A stretch of 64,000 nucleotides of DNA from contig JAQSEB010000150.1 in NCBI GenBank assembly GCA_030063045.1, positions 620,001-684,000 on the forward strand, read 5' to 3'. The stretch's first letter is position 1. The number at the start of each line of letters is the position of its first letter. Position numbers and translations under genes: made by a program. The DNA is from Pratylenchus scribneri (taxonomy: Eukaryota > Nematoda > Chromadorea > Rhabditida > Pratylenchidae). The notes beneath the pieces are model-generated. The model saw only the letters and a list, made by a program, of their open reading frames with translations, was not told the origin of the DNA and did not search any database. Shown here in pieces: positions 12,486 to 24,300 of this stretch.

Positions 12486-12860
12486 TTAATTTTAATTAAT
12501 CATAGATAAATTGGAGTGATAGAGATCTGAAGCTTTGGATTATAACCAAATAAATTCAAATGACCTTTTCAGTTTAATTATTAGGTCTATAATTATAAGT
12601 AATTTGAATTTTAATATATTATTAGTCTTATTAATTTCACTGATTTATATTATATTTTATTCGTAAATATTTATAAATTGTCCCCAATATTTTTTATTAT
12701 TTTCTTTACATTTTTATTGTAATGATAGCTATTATAGTATTTTGGATCGAAATTTTTTTATTATTTTATATATGCCTCCTATGGCTATCTTAATTTTTTG
12801 AATGAGAATATAAATTAATATTATTGTTTCATAAATTGAAACTCTTGTTCTCAAGAAATT

Positions 12861-12929
12861 GATTAAAAATTATGATTTTTATATAAATATTCATTGATTA
12901 AAAATTATGATTTTTATATAAATATTCTT
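12861..12929. repeat. 35-bp tandem duplication
   Basis: The unit starting gattaaaaattatgattttt occurs twice head to tail (12861-12895 and 12896-12929). It is AT-rich and probably recent replication slippage. Confidence 0.85.
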
Positions 12930-13309
12930 ATATTTTGTTATTTATATCATATTCTTCATCAATTTCTACAAAAGAATAATATAATTAAAGATATTCATTT
13001 AAATTTTTCTAAATTTGATGGCAATCATATATCATCTCAATTCCAATTGACATTTAAAAATATTGTTTAAGAGAATTTTCATTATAGTCCTTTCATTTAT
13101 TTTAGTTCAAAAATATATGCATATTTAATCATTATTTTTTTGCGAAATAGATCCCAAATTTTTCATTAAAATTTTTTTTTCCATATCATAATTTGATTAA
13201 CTTTTTTTATTTTATTACTTTATTCCAGACGCATTTATTATTTTAATTAGTTGATTACAATTTTATTTTTCATTATTTTCTTATAAAAATTAATATTAAT
13301 CTATTTTAC

Positions 13310-15179
13310 TTTTTTAGTTGGAGATCTATCGAAAATAGTGGCATCAGAATTATGTCCAAAAACATCAACATCGCTAAATATAAAATTAGACTTGCATTTG
13401 GCAGGCCAGAAACAAAATTGTTCTTAAATCATATTATAAATATTTTTAAAGGCCCATCGAGGAAAAGTTATATTCCTTTTTGTCCCTTGATAAATTCCAT
13501 AAGTTTTTTATACATCGTAATTCCTTGTCCATGGCCGAACCAGAAAACATTTCTGTAACGTCGCTGATCATTCCATAGCTTTAAAAAAAGCTTTTTTTGT
13601 TCGAATTTCGCATATAAAATAATAAAAAATTATTAATTTTTATAAGTTTTGCGCATATATTACTCTCTGGTTAAAAAATTTTAAATATGTTAATTTTTTA
13701 TTTATTTATAATGTAAAATAATTAAAAGTTTTATTAAACGAAAATCAGTTATTTTTAAATAAATTAAATCATATTATTTTATTCATACTAATTTTTCTTG
13801 AAGCAGGTGATATTCGCCCAAACGGCATTTTACTAGATAATTCTTTCATAGTTATATATAATTTTATATTTCATTTAATTTTTTAAAATTTTTTTATTTA
13901 TTTACAATAGTTCGTTTATTCTCATAGCCACAATTTAATTTATAAACTTTATTTTCTTTTTGATTATTTTCGATTAATTCAATCAATAGTTCTGGCAATA
14001 CACATCGAGTTAATTTTATTCATTCTTTAGGAAAATATCATCAATCAATTAATCTAGTTTTAATGATTGTTTAAAATATTTCAAAAATTTTTTAAAAAAA
14101 TTTTTTGTTATTTATTAATAATATAAAATTTATAACATTTAGAAATTAATTTAAACTATTTTAAATTCTTTTATATATATTTAAATTCAGATTATCATTT
14201 ACCACAATTAACCATTTCGAATTGACAGAAGCAGATCTTTTTCTAGAAATTAAAATCTGAGGCATATTCGTTCAAGTACAAATTATTAATTCCTAAATTG
14301 ATAAATGATAAGTAAAAAATTAATTGAATATTTATTATTCCACCTAACATTTAATTTTGCTGTTTGTTTAGTTTGTTAATAAAAATAATTTATGTAAATG
14401 ATATTAGTATTTAATAATTTTTTAAATTAATAATTTTTAACTAAATTTAAAAAATTTCAATATATAGTTCGGTTAATTTTAAAAATTGATTTATTTAATT
14501 TTTATGAAACATTTTTAATTGCCATGCACCAAGGAATTGTCTTTTCTTCCATTCAAATGATTTTATTTCTAATTTGAATTGTTTTAATTTGATTAGCAAA
14601 CGTGTTTTTAAATTTCTTTTAACATCTGAGATATTTAATTCTTTCTTATTTCCATAAAATTTTCTACATATATCATTTTCTTAAGGTTAAACATTGATTC
14701 TGAAATTTGACTACAATTAACCTTTTTTTCTATTATAAGTGTCTCAAGCCTCAAGGGTCTTGATCATTTTTTATTATATTTTTATGAATTGATGAAAGAT
14801 ATATAATAATTTTTATGTATCCAGAAAATTTCAACTACTCGAATTTAATAACATTATTATATTTATTTATAATCGTTTTTTGATTAATTTTTAAAAAAAT
14901 CTTTTAAATTTTTATTTTTATTCAATATAAAATTATTAATTTTATTTTTTATTATTATTCCAATTTTTAATTTTCTCTCAAATCTTTTTAAATTTAAAAT
15001 TTTTATACATTGCTTTTATTCTCTTAATTTACACATATTTTACTGACAGATCATAAAAATATTCGAGTATTTTGGCATACGCTTCAACGGCCTGTATAAC
15101 AACTAGATAATTCGATTTTTCGAATGAATAAAGCGTTTCGATATAATGTTGTTGGAAGATGCAAAGTATTTGGAAATTC
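13310..15179 (-). CDS. Candidate six-exon gene, partial at both ends, unknown function
   Basis: Six minus-strand islands join through GT-AG introns with reading phase kept at all five junctions: A 15044-15179, B 14203-14242, C 13906-13991, D 13789-13842, E 13514-13578 and F 13310-13373. Introns are 801, 211, 63, 210 and 140 nt. Exon A reads FEKSNYLVVIQAVEAYAKIL and then EYFYDLS. C contains LLIELIENNQKENKVYKLNC. E reads RRYRNVFWFGHGQGIT. F reads DVDVFGHNSDATIFDRSPTK. The F motif resembles the D-V-x-x-x-G-x-x-x-D-x-x-I-F-x-x-S segment of PIF/Harbinger-type DDE transposases, but exons A-E do not look like the rest of that family. No start or stop is assigned; a possible last exon lies at 13054-13089. 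The region of E-F is also open for about 80 codons on plus, which weakens the model. Confidence 0.3.
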
Positions 15180-16642
15180 CTTTTTTAGTATATATTAAAT
15201 AAATTGTGGAAATATTTTTATCTTATGTCATAAATAGTTTTAAAATTAAATATTATGTAGATTACAAGATATTTATATTTTAAATTTAACACTTCTAATA
15301 ACAATTTGTCTATTGTTTTCCCCTTTTCCTAATTTTTAATCAGAGATCAAAAATTCCTATATTTGAATGTCTTTACTTTTTCATTCTTTAAAAAAATTAA
15401 TTAAACTAATTAAATTATTATAATTTAGAGAATACAAAATTTATTTTATTATAATTATATGAAACATAGGATAATATTTTTAAGAAATTTTAGCAAAGTT
15501 TTAAATTTTCAATATATTTTTTTAATTCATATAATATATAATAATTTTAATTAGTAATTTTATTTATATTTCTCCTTTATTTTTAAATTAATCTAAAAAA
15601 TAATTTTCGGAGGATATCTCTTAGATTTATGCACTTCAAGTATTTCATTGCATTTATATTTTTAAAATTTTATCTAATTAAATAACAGGCTTTTTGTAAT
15701 TTATAAAATTTATAATAATAAAAATAATATATAAATTTACAAATTTAAAAACCATTATATTATGTAATTCTGTAAACATCATAAGTTTTAGATTCATTTT
15801 TTAGTGTTAATTAATTATTTTGCACCAGAAAGATAAAAATAATTTTGTAAAAATCTTTTCGATCCTTGTTTACGCGCTTTTATTTCTCACAATATTTTAG
15901 ATATTTTATTGTATCTTTAATATTCATATAGAAGTAGTTATTACCATATTTTAATTTAATTTATATTATATTAAATTAATTATTATCTTTTTTGATGTTA
16001 TAAAACAAAGAAATTATTGCTTAATTTTATTTCGAAATTTTAAATTCAGCTTGAACTTTGTAATTTATAAAAAAAAATTTTTTTAAATAATAATAAATTA
16101 TTTTAATACTAGATTGTTTTTTATATTCATAGTTTATTGGAGATTAATTTAATTATCTTTTATTTTCAATATTTTCCAATAAAGACAAAAAATATTATTT
16201 TGACATTTTTTTAATTTTCTTTATTATTTGAAATCCTATATATATTAAAGTTTTATTATTTTTATTTTTAGAAAGTAATTTTAATTTTAGATAATCAACA
16301 TCACCATACTTTTTAATGTATAGTATAATACTTTAAATTTTATTTAAATTTATAAATAATTTTTAAATAAATACATGTTATTGATAAAATGATAGCAGAA
16401 TTTCTTTTTCATATCAATTGACATAATAATTTTTTTATTTTAGCATTAAGAAAATTCAATCTTTTTAAGCTTTTAAATTTGATAACAAATTTACGGTGAA
16501 TTCATCCATTTAATAGAGGGTTAATGCATGATTTGATATTTGATATTGTTACACCGTTTCTTCATTCCAAAATTTCTTATTATTTTGTTAGAAAACTTAA
16601 TGTATTTGGGATCAAGTTTGTTTTATTAAAAATATATTTTAG
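15180..16642. other. AT-rich stretch, nothing firm
   Basis: Low-complexity AT DNA with small islands near 15600-15660, 15820-15900 and 16490-16560 that are open in several frames. No model could be preferred. Confidence 0.4.
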
Positions 16643-16834
16643 CTTTCCAAAAAAATACAATTTTGTGGGGCCAATTGGGAAATTTCCTTAGGGAAAATGC
16701 ATTTTAGCGGTATTGTTGTAGTTGTTATTGGACAAATTGGCTATGGGCAATCTGGACATTTTTACTGGCATTTTTATTTTTTTTTCAATTCTACTTTTTT
16801 CAAATTTTTTATATTAATGCACAGAAAAACATGA
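16643..16834 (+). CDS. Candidate exon with a hydrophobic Gly/Val segment
   Basis: A 63-codon frame begins directly after an acceptor-like atattttag and ends at TGA 16832-16834. The GC-richer first part reads IQFCGANWEISLGKMHF, then GIVVVVIGQIGYGQSG, a possible membrane segment. The second half becomes Phe-rich and AT-like, so the true exon may stop earlier. The reverse strand of the same island is partly open too (EISQLAPQNCIFLES). No family is recognised. Confidence 0.25.
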   Translation, partial: LSKKIQFCGANWEISLGKMHFSGIVVVVIGQIGYGQSGHFYWHFYFFFNSTFFKFFILMHRKT

Positions 16835-17821
16835 ACAATTTTAATTTATTCTGCAATAATAATAAATTAATAATTTTTTCAATTATTTATTTCTATATAA
16901 TTTAACTCGTTTTAAATATTTTATAAGAAATAAATTTAAGGAAAATTATATTTTTAATCTAAAATTTTTTTAAAAATATTTATTTATATTTATAGATCCT
17001 TTAAATTAAAACCTTAAGAATTTTGCCTGTTTTCTTCATATAGGCTGCGGCGTCCGTCACGAATAAAATTGTGCTTTCTTTTTTTGTCCATTCATCTTTT
17101 TTTTATTTTATTTACAGTTGAAAATTAATATATAAATGAAAATGACTTTATATTTTTATTTTTCATATTCTTTTGCTTTTTCCTTATATTTTTCATATTT
17201 CATTCAAGGTTCATTCATAAGAAACAAATATTATTATTTCGTAAAAAATATATTTTTTATGATTTAATCGAAAATTTATTGGAAAGAGAATGCAGATAAT
17301 TTTTTATTGTATGAAATTGATTGTATTAATTAAAAATTTTCAAAGACTTATTTATTAAAAATTGTATAAAATTAGTCTTGATTCCATATTCAAAAATAAT
17401 GAAAACTAAGAATAACAATTACGAAAATAAAATTCACTTTTTTGATTTTTCTCTTTTATTTTAGAACTATTTTATGAAATTTTCAGAATTTTTAAATTGA
17501 AATTTTTATCCTTAAATATAAAAACACTTTTTAATATTTATTATATTAGCAAAGAAAAATGCATTTTATAAAATAAATAACCATTTCCATAATTTAAATA
17601 ATAAAATTTTTTATATGATATATATTTTAATTTTATATTAAAAAAATTTTCTTATGGAATATATTTATATTTAATTTTTATATAGATTATAAATATAAAT
17701 ATTTTATCAATTCATTATTTTTTTATAATTGATTTAGTTTATTTTAAAATAAAATATTTTTTTTAAATTTTTTACTTTTTCACCATATTTGTGCGAGGAG
17801 TTTTATTAGTCGCAATTTTTA
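16835..17821. other. AT-rich stretch with one GC island
   Basis: The island at about 17030-17100 (ggctgcggcgtccgtcacg) follows an acceptor-like ttcttcatatag and is open in all three plus frames. The rest is low-complexity AT DNA. Confidence 0.4.
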
Positions 17822-18063
17822 TTATTGTTGATTCTTGGCTATTTGCAATTTAATTTTTGTGCCTTTTTAATTGCATTTTTGGATGATGAATTTTTGGATA
17901 AATTTAAATTGAAATTTTTTACAGAATTTAAATAAATCTATCATTTTTTCTATTAAACAAATTCTTGAAATTCAATTTATGCCGACAAATTTTTTACTTA
18001 CATATTTCCATATTTGATGACACCTGCATTCGATTTGGGTACATTAGACACAATTTTTTCCAT
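17822..18063 (-). CDS. Candidate three-exon small gene
   Basis: Exon 1 (18002-18063) starts MEKIVSNVPKSNAGVIKYGN and ends at a strong donor AT|gtaagt. A 38-nt intron follows. Exon 2 (17923-17963) reads ICLIEKMIDLFKF and ends at gtaaaa. A 60-nt intron follows. Exon 3 (17822-17862) reads TKIKLQIAKNQQ and stops at TAA. Phases 2 and 1 match across the two introns, and all sites are GT-AG. The predicted product is about 48 residues. The frame of exon 1 is open upstream to an ATG at 18180, which would add about 39 mostly Phe/Ile/Lys residues; the internal Met was preferred because composition changes there. No family is recognised. Confidence 0.33.
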
Positions 18064-20283
18064 ATTTTTCATTAGTATTGAAATTTTTAGTGTAAAATGA
18101 AAAATTCTAATATTTTGATTTAAAAAGTGAAAATCACATACGCATGAATTTTTTAAAATTTTTTTTATAAAAAAATTCAATAAAATTTCAAATATTTATT
18201 AAAATATATATTTTTTAATTTTTGTACTTTTGAAACAGATGTTCCGTCTGATAATTTTTTCAAATGTCAAATTTGAGTGTTTGCCTATAGCTTTGATTTC
18301 TAGGCTGTATATTTTCTCATATTTTTATAATATTATAAAATTTTTCTGTTGCTAATTTACTAGATTATAATTTACAAAATAATTATATTTGTTTATTTTA
18401 TTTGGAAGATGGTAGAGTAAATGTTAAATGTATAGGCATAAAATAGAATTGACTTTTTTGATATTTTAGAGCATAAATTATTAAAATTCAAATTAACTTT
18501 ATTTTAAATTATTATAAATATTTTAATCTTTATGAAATGATTATAATTATTTTTTAAATAACTTAATAATTTTATTTGAAAAACTATTTTTATGAAATTT
18601 AATTTTTCCTTCCTTTTTCTATCTGCTATTTCCCCTAATCTTTTCCTATTGCTTATAAATATTACTTTCTTAAAATTTTTTGATATATTTTTTATTTCCA
18701 ATTAGAATATTCATTAACCATTGTATTTAAAGGACAGGAAAATTTCGACAAAATAATAAATATTATATTTTTAAAATATACAATTAAATTTTATTTTTAA
18801 TTATTTTTAAGTTTTTATTTTTTTTTTGAATTTCCATTTGAATGCAACTAAATAATTAAAAAAGCAAAAAAATTTTTTTTAAATTTTTCTATAAAATAAA
18901 TAATTAAAAATCATTTATCTTTTTTTTTTATCAATGAAATTCTTTTAAATTAAATTAAAATTTTTATTTATTCATTTATTTTTTTTAATATATATTTTTT
19001 TTTAAATATAAATAGTGTAATGATTGTGACGCTTGGATTTTTTTGTTTAAATTTCTCTATAATTGTATTCTAGTTATGATTTAATATCTAAAATATATAA
19101 TTATAACTTTGTATTTTATATCAAATTATTTAAAATAATTATAAATAAAAAAATTTTTCAAATTTTATTTATAGCCATCTTTAGAATTCATTTAAATTTA
19201 TAAAATTTATAAGAATAATATGTACATTTATTATATCGAAGCTGACGAATTCTTGGTACCGTTGCGCATTGGTAATTTGACGAGCAGTATTTGCATGCAA
19301 TATATGTGCGATATTGCTGTAATATAGGCTTCATTTGGAAAATAATTCTGGAAATAAAATATATCTTCATTTAAATAAATTAATAAAATATAATTGTATA
19401 ATAAGTATTATCTTTTACATTTTTAGCATGTGTTAAATAAAAAATTTTTTTAATTATATTTTATTTCATTTAGTCATATCATTATATCTTCTATTTCAAT
19501 CACATTGGAATTGTCATTCCATTTTTTAATTTTAATAAATTTTAATATTTTTAAAAACTTTTCCATTTGAATAAAAACATCAAATATGTATATTTGAATT
19601 ATTTTGGATATTTTTTGGAGTAGCTATTCCATAATAAGATAAATAATTGTTATTTTTATTTTTAATATATAATTTAAAATCTCGCTTTTTTAGATAATGT
19701 ATTTATTTTTTATAGAAAATTTTTTCTTTATTAAATTTCTCTAACTGATTAAACAAAGCATTTTTTAATTTATCTTTTTATTCTTAATTATTTTTAAAAT
19801 TATGATAATTCTAATTATTTACGCGTTTATCCACTTTCCAGACAAAATAAATATTTTAAAAATTAATATAATTTATTTATAAATACTTTTTTTTTCAATT
19901 TTAAACGTGAAAAATGTATATTTAAATTTGTCGTCTTCCAAATGGAAATATTCTTTAGCTCATATTTCTTATTACTACTGATAAGTTTTTTTTTTATTAA
20001 ATACTTAAAAAGTATTTTTTTAAATAAAAAATAAAATTATTTTTTATTTTATTCATCATATTCATCTATAATTTTATTTCATATTGGAATATTTCAATAA
20101 AAAATAATTGAAATTTCTAATATATAATTTAATTACTCACTTTTAAGATAATGTATTTATTTCTTTTAGAAAATTTCTTCTTTTTATATTATAAATTATC
20201 TTTTCTATTTTTAATCTAAAATTGATTTCAAAAATTCATTTTTATAAGGATTTTATTAATAAATTTTTTTAATTTTAAAACTA
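18064..20283. other. AT-rich stretch with islands at 18.2 and 19.2 kb
   Basis: The island at 18235-18310 follows a good plus acceptor (gaaacag) and is also open on minus. The island at 19210-19320 is open on plus from an ATG (YIEADEFLVPLRIGNLTSSI) and on minus with a CKYCSSNYQC cysteine cluster. The strand cannot be decided. The remainder is low-complexity AT DNA. Confidence 0.4.
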
Positions 20284-20346
20284 GCCCGCTACGCGGGCTC
20301 TTTTCCCGCCTGTTACACTGTTGCGAAATGTTACACTGTTGCGAAT
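20284..20346. repeat. GC hairpin and 17-bp tandem repeat at the edge of the rDNA-like block
   Basis: AGCCCGC-tac-GCGGGCT (20284-20300) forms a perfect 7-bp hairpin. It is followed by two copies of tgttacactgttgcgaa (20312-20328 and 20330-20346). Composition changes abruptly here from AT-rich DNA to mixed sequence. Confidence 0.85.
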
Positions 20347-20451
20347 GTTTGGGGACAGATATGGAAAGTGGAAGTGAATTTTCGAGACTGTTCTCTAGCC
20401 CATTTCAACTCAAAGTTCGGGGGCAAACTATAGGTTGTTGCGTCGTCAATT

Positions 20452-20518
20452 CACTTGGGACTCGGCTTCGCTCGCTACGGCCGCTTCGCGGCCTCCGCTC
20501 GCTCCGCCTCATCCCAAG
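20452..20518. repeat. GC-rich foldback
   Basis: The ends CTTGGGA and TCCCAAG pair across 67 bp, with an internal perfect hairpin GGCCGC-ttc-GCGGCC and reiterated cgctcg motifs. The block is far more GC-rich than anything else nearby except 57.65 kb. The two protein-like open frames across it simply reflect the lack of stops in GC-rich sequence. Confidence 0.7.
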
Positions 20519-20590
20519 CAAACCGCCGTCGAGGAAAAAATAGTGATGGAACAAAAGATTTGGGGTAAAGAAGACAAATCATCCGATCAA

Positions 20591-20925
20591 GGGCTAAGTC
20601 TCAACAGATCGCAGTATAAAAGCTGCTCTACTGGGTACAATCCCTTGACCAGTATTTAAGTCGAATATAGATAAACTTGCGCCCCGACATTCCACCATGC
20701 ACTTAAAGTGCTAGGCTTTGGCAGCCTACTTCCAATAAAGGAAGCAAGCCGGGCCAGATACTGGGGCATTGGGCTGACACCATTTAAGGTGACATAGTTT
20801 GATTCTTCCGGCACCGGAAAAGTAACTATTAGTACATGCAATTCATTTTACCGAAAATGCAATGAAAAATTGGACCAAATTTATTAATCTGCTGTTCCTC
20901 TCGTACTGAGCAGAAATTGTACATT
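20591..20925 (-). rRNA. LSU (28S-type) rRNA 3' fragment, divergent or degenerate
   Basis: On the minus strand the sarcin-ricin loop core AGTACGAGAGGA is intact (20896-20907) within CTGCTCAGTACGAGAGGAAC. About 230 nt downstream follow CGACTTAAATACTGG, then GGATTGTACC..AGAGCAGC, then ACTGCGATCTGTTGAGACTT, matching the order of the extreme 3' end of eukaryotic LSU rRNA. The sequence between is AT-shifted and hard to align. The upstream LSU body is not recognised; 20926-21235 may be further divergent LSU or unrelated. Either this is a pseudogene or the host rRNA is very divergent. Confidence 0.75.
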
Positions 20926-21187
20926 ATAAGCTCTTTTAAAAGCTATAAGGCAACACAGCCTACATTGTAACACCATCTTTCTTTGAAAGAGTTATTCGCT
21001 TTACATAAAGCCAGTTAGCAAATCAGCCCATAAGACAACTTTCATTTCTTTTTCCTTCACAATCTTCCTCTCACAAATAGGGTGCGCCTATGGAAACATC
21101 CAAAGAAATGAGATCTCATCGAAACTACAAAAAAAATGAAATTTCTAAGAAAAGAAGACATTTCTCTTGGAAATCCAATTTTTTTTC

Positions 21188-21235
21188 GCTAGCCTCTTAG
21201 TGAGAAGCCCATACACCACGTCAAGGTGGGCTAGC
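21188..21235. repeat. Foldback between the LSU fragment and the Helitron gene
   Basis: GCTAGCC at 21188-21194 pairs with GGCTAGC at 21229-21235, with an inner stem GCCCA/TGGGC. On the minus strand the distal arm ends GAGGCTAGC, so CTAG occurs beside the stem, downstream of the Helitron gene. Helitron 3' ends typically have a hairpin followed by CTRR. The spacing here is not canonical, so a 3' terminus is only a suggestion. Confidence 0.4.
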
Positions 21236-21346
21236 ATCGTATGAGTTTTTTTTTTTGATAAACGAATAGGGACAAAGGACGTTCAAACTTATTCGCTTGA
21301 CGACTAAGAGTGAATAAAGACAAAGACGGTTAAAAAGAGTGGAAAT

Positions 21347-24300
21347 TTACGAATGAAATGAAACGAATATGACAATGGACATTCCATCATCAGGGCGAAT
21401 TCCATTGGCACGAAGGTACCATTCAAAGTTGCGCAAAACATATTGTCGACGTTCTTCAAGACTTTTTCCAGCCACACGTGTGTGCACCAACCAATCATCA
21501 GGCATTGAGAGAACTTTATCGAGAATTTCAAGTGGCCTGGTCAAATTCGTAGAGGCGAAAAACATGGCAAGCCAGCGCATTCTTCGTGGAATAGTGGCAA
21601 TTGAACGAAAGGCTTGATCGATTGTTCGTAGCCAAACATTATCGTCTTCCAAAAGTCCTCTTGCTGCTGCGGCTTCAACAAATTTAGGATATAAAAATCC
21701 TTCAAATGTTCGTAATTCTTCCCAGCTGCAAGGATCCTCAACCACATGAAGCAATAAACGGATGGCCTAAAATAATCATAGAGTAAAAATAGTGTAAAAA
21801 AGCTATACCATTAATTCACGATTTCCAGGCGAAACTGTTTTGATCCGTGAGAGAACTTTATTTTCACTTTCAGGTCGAGCATATAGCCTCCATTCTTTGG
21901 TCTTTTTGATATAACGCAATTGTGAATGAGCTTGCGAATATGTCAAATGAAGCCGAGGATATTCTTTGTCCTTGCGTTCTTGATTAAATGCAAAATATGC
22001 AGTTAATTGGGAGCTTTGTTCGCGACCTTCTGCCAGTCTTTCACGCTCTCTTACGGCCACTTCTTCCACGGTGTCCTCTTCGACCATAACACGACGGCCA
22101 TCTGGCGTATGGATGTCCAATTCCATAACCTATAAATAATTGTAAAAATTGCTAACAAAATAATTTAACTCACAACATGCGAACGTTTTATTAGAGGGTA
22201 TCCATAGAATGAAAGAAATGCCTCCATTGAAGTGACATAGCGTGATAATCGAAGTTGATGGTATTCATCATATCGCAAACTCTGTTGTGGTGAATTCGGA
22301 TCCGGGTTCTGTTGAGTCATTTTCACAAAAGCCATAATAGCTCCCTTCGTCACATATTTGCACAGGTATATTTAACACCTCCGTCTCCAGCGCAAACCAA
22401 AGTATTCATGCTTCAAGAAAAAATAATTAAAGCGTAAATAGGACTAAATCATACTGTGCTCCGAATTTGCTTGACAGATAATGATTATAAACGACAACAT
22501 TTTCATTCGTGACCCGTACTTTTTGACCTCTGGCTGTGGTATATTCATATGTATTGCCATAAATATCAGGGTTTGCCCTTCGAGTTTCTTCATCCGGTGC
22601 TGGTGGCCGACGACGGTATATTGGGTAAGCATTATCAAAGGCAATATTCTCCTGGGAATATCGCATCTTAAATATGCAAGTAAAAAAGTATATATATATA
22701 AACTAATCACCGGAAATTTCTTTTTGCATTTGCCTCGGTCATCAAGGCAATGCCTGCGCGAACATGTGTGAATATTCTTCGTGACAATTATTTCGTGAAG
22801 TCTTCTCTGCTTTTTTGCAGCCGGCGTTCTGTCACCAGGGCGAGGCAAATCCGGTATTTCGGCACTTGTGAATTCATCCATATATTTTGCTTTGGAAGTA
22901 ATGCCGGCCAATCGCAATTGATCCCAATCCAAAATTAGACAAAAATGCGTATACATGAGACCCCTAAAAATTAAAAAATAAATGAGTGAAACTTAATGAA
23001 TTCAGTACCGTCCTTGGTGTTCAATGCAAAAGATCCATGCTTTCACAGGTCCCATACATTGGCGAACAGTCAAATACTTTCGCAATTTCCTCATTTTACC
23101 AATCCACAATTTGGACATCATATCTGGTCGATCATACCATTTTTGACCTGGATGCGAAAGATGCCCGAATTCCACACATTCAGGATCCATTGTAAACGTT
23201 ATGAGGACATCAATTGGGCCAAATTCTCCACAAATAGTCATACAGTTGGCATATTCTTTTTGATAGTATTGCCTAAAACGTAAATATATCAAAGAAACAC
23301 AAAAAATTATACTTTGAACCGCGGAAATTTTCATTAGTCATATAAATGGCACCAATAGGACCTTCAAGTCCTAAAAAGTAGTTTGTTAGAATATAAAAAG
23401 AACAAAGAAATGTTTAGTACCTTGTCTATCACGCAACTTCTCAACATAGTCAAGAAGTGCCGGGACTTTGACATATCGACGCTTGTCTTGGAGTGTTTTC
23501 ATATATTGAACTTTTTCCGCCTCCATTCGTTGACATGAGCTGATTGTATAAAGTTGTGCCAAAGGGCCCCAAAGCCAAAGCCAATGGAACGATTGCCAAC
23601 TGTCTCCGCGAATTTGACTCATGTATCGGAAATATTGTGCTCTTGAAACACGATCCCTTCTACGGTGTTGTTGTTCTAATTCCGGTGCCATGAATTCTTC
23701 GCCTTCTCCCAAGTCAATATCCGGATCAATCACCGTTCGCGTTTCAACGTTGCGAATTTCTCGAGCGACAAATGCTTCATCTGGTTCAAGCCTCAAGGGC
23801 ACACCACCAACTAAAATAGTGTATATATCAATGAGAAAACATAAATTAATTTTACCAAATCCAAATTGACCCTTCGGTTTCAAGAGAGGAAACATGGCTG
23901 GATCGGCATTCTGATTCCACCATTTCATCTCTCTATGACCAGTTCCATGGCGTCCTTTCAAAATGATAGAATATTTGATGTGTGGAACCCCTTCGCCTGA
24001 ATCCAAGTAAATCTAAATAATAAAAAGATATAAAATTGTTTGAGTTAATTTCAGTTAGGTTACTTGAGCGACAAGTTTGCTTCCGAGAGCATTATCCACG
24101 GCTAAGCGTCCACGATGAATTTGAGAAACGGCTGCTTGATCCTCCGGATGAATTTGTAACTCAATTTCTTCAGCATTTGGATCCGTCACAAGCATATTTT
24201 GACCATAACGATTTGCATCAACAATATGTAATCGGAATTTAAGGCGATCCTCTTCATGCAAATCACGATACTGCTGAGCAGCAATTCGATAAACAGTGGC

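Noticed and set aside
13352..13558. 68-codon plus-strand frame over the same island as the minus gene model
   Set aside because: It cannot be excluded, but it lacks linked exons; it is kept as the main alternative to the minus-strand model, not as a gene.
19188..19370. Cys-rich minus frame (CKYCSSNYQC) as a zinc-finger protein
   Set aside because: The plus strand of the same island gives an equally good frame, and the cysteine spacing fits no family I can name.
20328..20841. Open frames of 60-75 codons near 20.3-20.8 kb
   Set aside because: They translate the GC foldback and the LSU rRNA fragment; rRNA homology explains the sequence.
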